Below are positions 35,146 through 64,000 of a stretch of DNA of 64,000 nucleotides, in pieces. Each line of letters begins with the position of its first letter. Position 1 is the first letter of the stretch. The stretch spans positions 17,465,820-17,529,819 of the forward strand of contig OY727096.1 of assembly GCA_963402885.1 (NCBI GenBank), given 5' to 3'. Position numbers and translations under genes: made by a program. The DNA is from Antedon bifida (Eukaryota > Echinodermata > Crinoidea > Comatulida > Antedonidae). Under the pieces are notes generated by a model. That model was not told the DNA's origin. It searched no databases and saw only the letters and a list, made by a program, of their open reading frames with translations.

Positions 35146-38100
35146 ATGGCAGTCCCTGAAGACAGTACAGTAGTGATTCGTATGATGGACGAGTTTGAGG
35201 CTTACATTGCTAAAGACATTAGTAAGTAAAATCTGATTTAGAAAAAAAAATATACATTTTTTATTTATAATTAAAACTGTCACAGGCTGTGGTCAGAAAA
35301 GCAAAGAATAAGAAAAAAAAACTATAAATAGGAGAAAAAAATGGATTTTGCTGTAGCCACGATGCTATTATATTCTTTATCATGTAATTGTCATTACAGT
35401 ATGTAAATGTAAATTGGATTTGAATGACAAATTATTAATATTATTATTTTCATTTCCATAGAGAAACATCGTATGGAACATCCCGAAAAGGAAGAAGAAA
35501 TAAAACTAACTAAATTGAAAAACGACATGCAGGTGGAAAAAACAAATCACAAACGTATTCGCTTGGAACTTGAGAACACCTTAGCAAAAGAAACAATTGA
35601 AAAAGAAGTAAGGACACCACTATACATCAGCTGTATTTGTTTCAAGCTCAGTGTACAATAATCACTCCTAGCTAGTCGTCATTTAATAGAAATCTGCAGG
35701 CCAATGTGTTTTTTAAATCTATTGATAGCCAGTTAAATTAATAATAATAATTATTCATTCTTATATAGCCCATATAAGCAATTTCTTAATGCACTGCACA
35801 TTATTACCCCAGTAATTTAATGGAAACATACTCCCATAATAATGCAGCTAGTAATCAGAAAGTTTGTCTTTATCTAAACGGTACCCGTTTTATACACCTG
35901 GGTGGAGAGAGGCAAATGTAAGTAAAGTATCTTGCCTAAGGATAAAATCAATGCGGCGAGAGTTGGATTCGAACCACGATCTCACGATCAGTAATCCAAT
36001 GTTCAACACACTGAGCCACACAGCCTCGCATGAATACCAGGCCTTTAGCCACCAGTTCGGAAAACTTATGGGTAGTGTTTTAACTGTAGTTTGGGCAAGT
36101 AAACCTATACATCTGAGATGTGTATGCACAGTACTATATTAAAATGATTTGATGTGATTATTTCACACTAAAATAAGATTTATAATCATTTATTTTCTTA
36201 GAAATATTTGGAAAAGGTGACAAGTTTGACACAGAAGTTAGAATATTTGTCAAAACAAGAAGACAAGAAATATAAAGAAGTGAATGAATTAAAAACAGCG
36301 AAGGAAAGTATGAGGGGTCAATATGAACAACACATTGCTGATTTAAGAAAACAAAAACTTGATATCATGACGGCGCATCAAGATGTAAGATTTAAAATTA
36401 ATCACCTTTTATTAAGAAGTTTAGTTACCGTATTTATTCGAATAAATGCCCCTATTTGAATAAATTTCCCCTGCCCCACTTCTCGAATAAACACCCCCCC
36501 CTCCCAACATGCATATATACAAACTATTGTATTGTAACAACACATTTATATTTGTAGTAGAATTCATTTTGACTTCAATGATCTACAATTGATCAACTAT
36601 TCTGTTAAAATTGTTACTGTATTTTATCATTTCTTGATATTAATTGTGTTGTCTTTTTCCATATATAGATGGTATTTATTTGATTATACATGTTACCATA
36701 TTACACCTAAAAAAATAAACGCCTCCACGAATAAACACCTCCCTCGAATAAACTCCTTAAAAACCCTCCTGAACAAAAAACGGCCTGGGGTGTTTATTCA
36801 AATAAATATGGAAAATATATAATAATGCAATGTAAAACATCACTGACAAACAATCTCTCTTTTTTAGTTGAAATTGGAATCTAGTACACAAATTTCAGAG
36901 CTGTTTCAAAAACTGACTAAGTAAGAAAGTGTTTATTAAATTCTCTGTTATTAAATATATTGGTTCTTTTGATTGAGTATCATTGATTCTGAAAGGTAAA
37001 CAAATACACCTACTATATTTAAATATACAGTATTCAGTGATGTAGCCACGAGAAATAAAGTTATCCGGTTTTCGCAAGAAAATGAAACAATCTGTGTTCA
37101 AGCCACTGGGTTGTCAGGGCCTCTGTGAAAAGTGGTCATGTTGAAACCTTGCCAACCATACTGGTGGCTACGGCCCTGGTATTCAAATAACATTTTCTTC
37201 TATTTAATAATTTATTCCTCTACTTTACACAGGAAAAATTCTGAGGTAACACTACTGCAAACAGATTTGGAAGGCACTAAGAGTCAACTACGGCATCAGA
37301 TTAGGTAAATAAAAAAAATAATAAATACACTTCATTGTAGGCTGTGGTTCTTTGTAATTCTTTCATCTAGTAAAAATTACTGATGATAAATAATGTCTTG
37401 ACTACAGATTGGTTTCTGAGGACTGTAATTATTATTTACTGCAGTTATTGGTTTTTAATAAGGTCTGTAATAATAATTATTTTATTTTTGTTATTTTTTA
37501 CAGGCGTGGTGCTGAAGCCTCCAGTTTAAGAAGGGCCCTTGAAAATTGCAAGGCAGAATTAACAGCTTCTCATCAAAAAACAAGGGTAACTTATGTGTTA
37601 CTATCCTACAAGATTTATCTGCTAACACTTTCATTCAAAATGCAATTCTCAACATTCTATAACGCATGCTGGCCCTAAATTTTGGAAATAAAACATCTCT
37701 TCCCAAGTTATAAGTAAACAGTCCATGAACAGCATTAAATTTGCTGTTAAAATGTCTTTTATATACGTATTGATTATTGTTATTTGTTTGTTTGCAGGAA
37801 TTGCAACAAAAGATTTCTAACCAAGAGGGAGAAGCAAGTGTTGCTAAAGCTATGTGTAATTCTGTCAAGGATTTAAGACAATATGAAAAAGAAAATAAAC
37901 AAATGAAGGCTGACCTAATTAAATACAAGTAAATGAACAAAACAATTTTATAACACACATCAATGTATCTTTGGCATTTCATCGGTCAATTTCGTATCAT
38001 GTGCAGTTCAGTATTTAGGTCTATTGCACGGTAAAAGTTCTATTGAATGGTTCTATCACATGGCAGCCCTTTTTAGAATTTTGTGCAACTTAAGGTTGGT

Positions 38101-41100
38101 CTATAACGGTTGTTCTTCGTGACCAAAATCAGATAACTGCCTTTTTTAGATGGCCTAGCCTCCAATTAGTGATTAAAGATGGAAGCCACGGATTAATTGA
38201 ATAAAACAGAAAACAATATTAAATATATTCACTATTAATGTTAAATTTCATGCAACACTCATTTGGTTTTCATAGACTGAACCACTTATTTAGAGGGGTG
38301 TTCATTTATCTTTTAAGGGAAATGAGCTCAGGAAAGATGTTGGCGGAAGAGAAGGTACTCAGTCTTGAAGGCAAACTTAACAGAGCGGAACAACGATTAG
38401 ATGAATTCAACAAGTTACAAGTAGAACATGAAGTAATGGTTATTGATTATTATTGATTGTTTGCCACAAGTGATTAACTTTACTGATGGATCAATATCAA
38501 TGCATTTTACCAATTGAATAAGTATTATGGATTGTGCTACTCATGAAATCAATGAAGAGAAATATATGTTAATACTCAGGTCAGTCACTACACTTTAGGT
38601 GCTGAAGGCTTCCCCTTTGCATTATGCTTTTAATGGCATTGACCTTACCTTTAAAAAGTACTGATAAAAATTGTTTTTAATCAGTTATTGGTACAGTACA
38701 TTAATATCCACTTTACAGACTTATACCTACAGTATTTATTACCTCCTCATAGGCTCTGCAATCCAGACTCAGTGAATGGGAAGCATGTTGCAATTTGAAC
38801 CAACACGGTATTAAGTAAGTTGTCAACAAAATTAGATTAAATTACTTTAATTATGAAATCACTGACAATTCATCTACAAATGGATTTAAATCTAATGGTT
38901 GTTATTTGTTTAGATCACCCTTGGAGTTAGCTCATTGGCTAGCTGACTTACAACAGAAAGAGGTTGTCATGGCAGGAAAGCAAGGCATGTTAGAATCAAG
39001 GTAAGAATTTGAATCTGTCAATAATTCCAACACATACATTCTGCACTATTTTATGCAAACCAAATAAAGTCAAACATTTGTATAATACTTGTTTGTTTTT
39101 CTTACAATACAGCTCAAATGCACATGAGGAAGCTTACAAAAGCGTATCAGACAAACTAGCCTCCACAGGGTCCAGGCTTTTGGAAGCAGAAATGAAGAGT
39201 AGACAGCTTGAGGAGCTTGCAAAACGATTACAGAAGAGGCTAGTGCTGTTAAAAAAGGTGTGCCTAATTGTTTTCATTGCATAACAATTTTTTGTCTAAT
39301 TTTATTGCTTGGCAAATGTTGCCAATTAAATCTAATTCTAAAAACTGATGTAATTTCTGATTTCAGGAGAGAGATAGTTTAAATCAGGTTTTGAACACGT
39401 ACGACAATGAGTTACTGCGGGGAGGAGCTAATTCAAAGATTGTGAATCGTTTACAGCAGACAATGCTAAACTTGCAGGCCAGCCAGAAACAGGTGGAGGA
39501 ACTTGAGGTAATGAGAGCATATAATTGCCACTTATCTAGAAGACCTAGTTTGAATATTTAATGTAACATGCTGGTAAAGACTGTGGCCATTTTCAGTGTG
39601 CAGAAGAATTAGTTTCATTGGGGGCTTAAAACACTACCCAGTCTTGAGTCTTTTTTAAGCTCTACTAGCTTAATGTTTATCACCTAGCCGCTTTATAACC
39701 TACTCTAATCTACTGTGTAGTGCTTTTTAAGTCCTCACCTTTATTTAACTTCTGTGCAGTTACATGACTGCTCAGCTACTGTTTACTTACTGAACTTCAA
39801 TTTTAATTTTTCTTATTTTAGAGCAATGTACAAACAGCACAAGAAACAGCTGGTAAAGAAAGACTAGAATCTCAGAAGCTAAACTTTCAAATTGATGAGC
39901 TGAAGCAGAAATTGGACATTGCATTGAAAACTCCAGTTACTCCAGTAGTAGACACTAGACCACAGAACACAGAAGAGATGAAGGCTGCGAAAGAGAAGGC
40001 ACGGCAGCTGGAGATGGAGAATGAAAAACTACTGGAGAGATTGGAAGTATTGGAAACCCACATGGAACAAAGAGCACTGCAGGTTAGTCTTTACAAGAAT
40101 TTTGAATCCATTGAACATTTGAATTTTCAGAATACATGTGTAAACATGTGTTGGAGTGTCACTTTGCCTGCTTGTTTACAAATCCCAAATATCCTTGGTA
40201 CAAAACCTGTCATAGTTTGTTTTCTGACGCCCAATTGGCCTCGATTTATCTTTTTTATTTTTCTAGCCCACTGGGTTACTTCACTGTAGATTTCACTAGC
40301 CCATAAATGATTTTACTAGCCCACTCATATTGCATCGTGATAGCAGGGCCGGCCCAGCTATGATAGACCTACTTCATAGATTGCATTGGAGCACCTGGCC
40401 TACTACTACCTAATGGTAGTACAGGCCTAGCAGCTGAGCAGCTATCATACATGATGCCAAATAAAACAATAACAACTTCAACTCTAGAGCATACCTCAAA
40501 TGAAATTTGGAAAGGGTTTTCTTATTATGAATTGTAGTATGTAAACTCATTTGATTTGAGGGATGCATGATTTAATTTTCTCATTTTCCTTCTAGGGAGA
40601 TTATGATCCTACAAAATCTAAGATAATACATTTGAAGTTCAACCCAACTTCACAAGCAAAGAAACGGAAGCTGGAAGACACTGATAAGTTAAGAGAAGAG
40701 TGTGAAAAGCTGCGGCATCGTGTACGTCAACTGGAGGCGAAAGGGGTGGCAGAAGATACAGCTGACGTGACAATCATATCCAGCAAAGATGTACAAGGTG
40801 ATTTAAGTAGTTCAAAATCAACATGAATTTTCACTCAAGTTAGTGAGTGGAAGAGCGATTAAGACAGTGGAACCGTAATTACGTAGCCATAACATTGGCA
40901 AGAATTCGAGGCTCACTCACTCCATGGTTCTGGTGGTAGAACAAGTCTTCTCGGATAAGGTCTATAAACAAAAGGTCAAGTGTACACATCTAGCTCATGT
41001 GCACTTTAAAGAACCTAGTACATCTTTCGAGACGAGTTGGGGTTACCCCTGTTTACTAGTACACACACAGCCACTGATCATAACTGGGCCCTCTGGGAGA

Positions 41101-42147
41101 CCAGTCTTTGACTGAAGAGGTTACCCAGTATAAATAAATAATAATTCCAAAAATGAATTTATGACTACAAAAACAATAGCACCTAATAGATAGATATGAT
41201 TTTCGAGGCCCTTGTCTGTAACCATACTTACAGATAGTAATTGCAATTATAATTTGTTCTAGAACTGCAAAAAGAAATGAAAGCATCTGAACTACGGAAT
41301 AAACGCCTGAAGGAAGTGTTTGCAACCAAAGTTCAAGAGTTTCGAGAAGCTTGCTATCGTTTGACAGGCTACCAAATAGACAACCCGTCAACGAATAAGT
41401 ATTGTTTAAAGTCAATGTATGCAGAAACACCTGAAGATGTTCTATTATTCCAGGTAAGGTTTGGTTTTAAACTGATGGGTGAGAGAGCAAACATGATGAT
41501 ACAATGGTAAAGAATCTAACTTGTGTATATTGCTCTTGTTGCCTTTAGCTCTGTCTACACTATCAAAAAAGTGTGATGTGCCCAAATATGGCAGTGATAT
41601 GCTCAAATGTGGTAGTGATATGACATCATCATCTCCATATATAGGCACATCACATTTTTTTTTGTCACATAAAGTTTGATAGTGTAGACAGAGCTTTACA
41701 CTATGGTGACAAATGTGTAGTTTATATTTACAATATCTAATAATATTGTAGCTACTGTATATGTATCTAATATAGCTTTGGCAACGGAATAGTATTTTGA
41801 TTTAGCTTTTTGCTTATTTTATTTGCATCTCCATTAAGATCAGCCACTGATACCCACATCATTTGTTAAGTAATTTGCCTTTGGATTTAATATATTTTAT
41901 ATATGTTGTTAATATTTCTGGTATTTTATATTCTCAATGTTGTTTTATCATTAGTATTAGAAATAATAATTTGAACTCTTATTTTCAGTGTACATCAAGC
42001 GGGGAAATGCAGCTCTTGGGTAATGAATATTCATCATCTCTTGGTGACTTAATTGCAATGCATCTACAGCAACAGCAAAGTATCCCAGCATTCCTTAGTA
42101 ATATCACCCTAGACTTGTTTAGCAAGCAGACAATGGTAACTCAATGA
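35146..42147 (+). CDS. MAD1L1: Mitotic spindle checkpoint protein MAD1
   Basis: Coiled-coil scaffold that recruits MAD2 to unattached kinetochores. Exons: 35146-35221, 35462-35607, 36202-36384, 36868-36920, 37233-37304, 37504-37585, 37798-37928, 38318-38432, 38753-38814, 38914-39000, 39113-39257, 39367-39507, 39822-40082, 40596-40797, 41263-41453, 41989-42147; 2106 nt, 701 residues (human 718). Long coiled coil from about residue 30 to 600. The MAD2-binding motif is KSKIIHLKFNPTS (about 525-537), preceded by GDYDPT as in vertebrates. The RLK motif used for Bub1 binding is present (NKRLKEVF, about 599-606). A C-terminal RWD-like domain follows (FREACYRLTGYQID to SIPAFLSNITLDLFSKQT). Complete and intact. 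Confidence 0.95.
35745..36040 (-). mobile_element. tRNA-derived SINE, family B
   Basis: The minus strand carries a tRNA-like head (TGTGGCTCAGTGTGTTGAAC) with a B box (GGTTCGAATCC), then CTTAGGCAAGATACTTTACT and a tail. Shares the TTGCCTAAGGAT block with a copy at 55975-56145. In a MAD1L1 intron. Confidence 0.75.
36425..36825. repeat. 'GAATAAACGCC' interspersed repeat, copy 2
   Basis: Same motif order as 14030-14355. Both edges carry TTTATTYGAATAAAT-like sequence in opposite orientation, so the element may end in short inverted repeats. In a MAD1L1 intron. Confidence 0.65.
40842..41120 (+). mobile_element. tRNA-derived SINE, family A
   Basis: Plus-strand copy: GTGAGTGGAAGAGCGATTAA head, ATTCGAGGCTCACTC and CTTTAAAGAACCTAGTACAT core. 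It lies in a MAD1L1 intron, starting 45 bp after the donor of the exon ending at 40797. Confidence 0.8.
41547..41696. repeat. MITE family 1, copy 6
   Basis: Complete copy in a MAD1L1 intron, from AGCTCTGTCTACACTATCAA to GTTTGATAGTGTAGACAGAG. Useful as the intact reference for the split copy in ATG12. Confidence 0.9.
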
Positions 42148-42179
42148 TAAACAGCTACACAAAAATATTGCTAAAATTT

Positions 42180-42537
42180 AAGCTCTGTCTACACTATCAA
42201 ACTGTATGTAACAAAAAAATGTGATGTGCCCATATATGGAAACTACGGAAGCCCGTTCGGGCCACAAGTTAACTATATTTTAAAAGCTGTTATCTGGCGG
42301 CCTCTGATCCAATGCACGTACATGTCACGTGACGGGGCATGTACTAATTATTAAGTGGCGGCCACCAGATAATTAAGTGGCGGCCGCCAGAAAACAGCTT
42401 TTAAAATATAGTTAACTTGTGGCCCGAACGGGCTTCCGTAGGAAACAATGATGATGTCAAATCACTACCAATAAACCATATTTGGGCACATCACACTTTT
42501 TTTGTCTAACTAGTTTGATAGTGTAGACAGAGCTTTA
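42180..42537. repeat. MITE family 1, copy 7, interrupted by a 197-bp element
   Basis: The outer parts (42180-42243 and 42441-42537) form a normal MITE once the insert at 42244-42440 and one copy of the target duplication are removed. Lies 33 bp past the MAD1L1 stop, so probably in its 3' UTR. Confidence 0.88.
42244..42440. mobile_element. 197-bp foldback element with near-perfect long inverted ends and 6-bp target duplication
   Basis: It starts TACGGAAGCCCGTTCGGGCC and ends with the exact reverse complement. The arms pair perfectly for 48 bp, then continue with one mismatch into TCTGGCGGCC. GGAAAC flanks it on both sides (42238-42243 and 42441-42446). No coding capacity. Very little decay, so a recent insertion. 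Confidence 0.88.
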
Positions 42538-43505
42538 TATTATACAGCTGACTCTCCCAATTCCACACTGCCTGAAAATGTTCAAATGATTCCAAATGTA
42601 ATAACAATTCTAGGCCTCTATAAACGTTAGATTAACTCAGCAAGACATACTTTTAACTAAATTGTAAATAATGAACTATTCAAATGGTGCTATATTCTAT
42701 GTGCATAAATAAATTATTGATAATCTAAACTAAATGGATTTAATGTTAATGATACATAACTGAAGAAAAAGTGGATTTGAAATACATTTGAAGAATTTTA
42801 ACTATGATTGTAAATGCAGTATTTAGTAAAATTTAACTAGAATCCGCCATTGACACCAATATGCTAGTTGCAACTAGCTACTGTACGAATTGTTTTGAAT
42901 CATGAACCCTTGGTTCAATGATAAATTAAATGTAATAGTGCATGCAAACATAATTTTAACCAACTTTAATCTAATGACTAATTTAAGCCATTTTGTATTG
43001 CTTCCTATCTGTTAGTAAATTTGTTTATATGGTATATTAAGTCTAGTGACAACAAACAGCATGCAGTATCATGTCTGCTAATGGCAACCTTCATCCCTCA
43101 TGGGATACTGTATTCTGACACTATTCATTGCCTCTTCACAAGACCATTATGTCAGTACTTTATGTTCAGCTGAGCTTAGACCCCATCGATGTTGTTTGTT
43201 TAAAATAAATTTATTTGAGAGATTATTTAGAGAGAAATCTAAATTAACATTTAGGTTTTATGGATAAGAATATGTGTTTATTGTACATGGTACAGCTGCT
43301 GGGCTGGTAGTCTTCTGTCTTTATCTTTATTATCTTTTCTTGTGTAAAATTGATTGAGGTTAGCAAAGAACATATTTGTCATGTAGGCAGTCCTGCTTTA
43401 ATGTAGCTATGATCTTACTTTAAACTGTGACATATTTTGCACATAAAGAGCTGTTTTTAAAAATGGACTTGTCACATTTTAATGTATACTTTGTGCAAGA
43501 CCTGA

Positions 43506-43511
43506 AATAAA
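43506..43511 (+). terminator. Likely poly(A) signal of MAD1L1
   Basis: AATAAA in CCTGAAATAAAGTTATTTAC, about 1.36 kb after the stop. Another AATAAA near 42708 could serve instead. Confidence 0.45.
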
Positions 43512-43891
43512 GTTATTTACTTTGTAATATCTAATTGTGTAAGTTTATTGTACTGTATGTGTATTATAATGGCAATAATTTTTGGATAAAACTAGACTTG
43601 GTACAATGAACAATGGTGTATAAATGTCCGTCACTTTACCACTAAAAATATCATAAACAATATGGTCAAAATGGGTGCGTCATGGTATTCATATGGTATC
43701 ACAAACATCGGACAAATAACGCACCTCTCCCGGGGGTCGTATAGTGGATCATACAATTGACAAGTGCATAATAATGACCTAACAGGTTACACACGAAACT
43801 AGTGTTCATCATTAAATGTACAGTATTAGTCAATGCAGTTTATATAAAACATTCTGATAAAATAGTTACAAAAGAAATTATAAAACAAACT

Positions 43892-43897
43892 TTTATT
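43892..43897 (-). terminator. Likely poly(A) signal of the ABCC gene
   Basis: AATAAA on the minus strand about 0.9 kb past the ABCC stop. It lies about 380 bp from the MAD1L1 signal, so the two genes end tail to tail. Confidence 0.4.
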
Positions 43898-44791
43898 AAT
43901 ACCTTTCACAAAAACAATTACAAACTTCAAGACATAATACTTAAAATATTTGTATAAATACATGAGGTAAAACTGTAGATTGCTTGTCAACTGCTTTCTG
44001 TACATAATAAATATTTATCAAAAGAGTATACATTTCAAAATCTAGAAAACTTAAAAAAATGCATGCAAAACAATAAAAGATAAATAAGGAACATCAAATG
44101 TAGGGTGGTGAATTTCAGCCAATCAAAATATTATTGATAATTGTATATTATATTGTAATTAATGTGGAGTAGCTTTGAACGGGGGAGTAATTGCTCAGAT
44201 CTTTGCCGTTTCACTGGAAAGTGGCCAGTGAAGGGGCTTACAGAATACTAATAACAAGGCCTATTACTTTGTATAAGGGTCAGTTGTAGTGTTTTGACCC
44301 TTGTTTCGTTTCACAAGTGTCTTAAATTTCAACATTATGACATCCCCCAAAGAGAAGAAAAAGAAAAAAATAGCACTATGAAATGATAATAACATACAAT
44401 ATAATATAAATAAAAATAGGACTATACTACTGTATGTAATTCTTGAAACAACATGTATCTATCTTCTAAGTTTCATATATTATTTTTTGTTATTACTGTA
44501 TATGAATAGCATGTAGCTTAGACTATAGACATTTATTCTTGAGTGTTTTTTACTGTTCAACAATCACACACTGGTTTAGACTCACAGATAATCCAAATGC
44601 CTTTACATACAAATAAAGACAATTTAAACCACACATTCAAATCACAAAATATTTTCTAAATCATTGCCATTTTTAAGCTCCTCCCCTTCCCACCAAAAAA
44701 AAAACAAAACATTCACAAGAATCATAACAAGTCAGTCAGCAACTTGTAAGAATGAAGATTCTCAAAAAAATAAACACTATATAATTCTAAT

Positions 44792-64000
<19,209 letters not shown>

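Larger units (their letters stand above)
42538..44791. other. Convergent 3' UTR region of MAD1L1 and ABCC
   Basis: AT-rich non-coding DNA between two convergent genes. Contains the two putative poly(A) signals and, at about 44175-44325, a copy of the 'GTATAAGGGTC...TTCGTTTCACAAG' repeat. No conserved ORF. Confidence 0.5.

Overview
This window is animal (metazoan) nuclear DNA. It is AT-rich, its genes are split into many small exons with GT/AG borders, and introns and intergenic gaps are full of short inverted-repeat elements and tRNA-derived SINEs. All the exon chains I could build encode conserved animal proteins with one-to-one human counterparts. The repeat style and the ABCC1-like gene fit an invertebrate deuterostome, perhaps an echinoderm. 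That placement is a weak inference and was not tested.

Layout. (1) 19-4574 (-): DESI1-like PPPDE desumoylating isopeptidase with a C-terminal PUL/ARM-like extension; its 3' end lies outside the window. (2) 5373-8508 (-): DHRS7B-like short-chain dehydrogenase, six coding exons, with a non-coding first exon near 8933. (3) 9578-15382 (+): ATG12, four exons; its last intron holds a 4.5-kb transposon nested inside an older MITE. (4) 15383-18192: mostly repeats, including a tRNA-like sequence. (5) 18193-26629 (-): CFAP52 (WDR16), 11 exons; intron 1 holds a 3-kb element with terminal inverted repeats around a 75-bp tandem array. (6) 27033-27869 (+): NDUFA6, divergent from CFAP52 with 403 bp between start codons. 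(7) 30585-33743 (-): CANT1 apyrase. (8) 35146-42147 (+): MAD1L1, 16 exons, with an inverted-repeat element nested in a MITE just after its stop. (9) 44792-64000 (-): an ABCC1/MRP1-type ABC transporter, cut by the right edge.

The genes do not form a pathway. They are housekeeping genes in head-to-head or tail-to-tail pairs: DHRS7B/ATG12, CFAP52/NDUFA6 and CANT1/MAD1L1 diverge, and MAD1L1/ABCC converge.

The most interesting signal is in the ABCC gene. Three tandem copies of one exon (52266-52576, 51038-51348, 49570-49883) code for the same part of the second membrane domain. They share the same splice phase at both ends and differ in protein sequence. This is the signature of mutually exclusive alternative exons that could change substrate choice. 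Other notable items are the nested transposons with readable target-site duplications, a roughly 150-bp MITE family with about 12 copies in 64 kb, the satellite-carrying element, and the DESI1-PUL domain architecture.

Exon borders come from reading splice sites and checking that phases join. In every fully contained gene the coding exons add up to a multiple of three.
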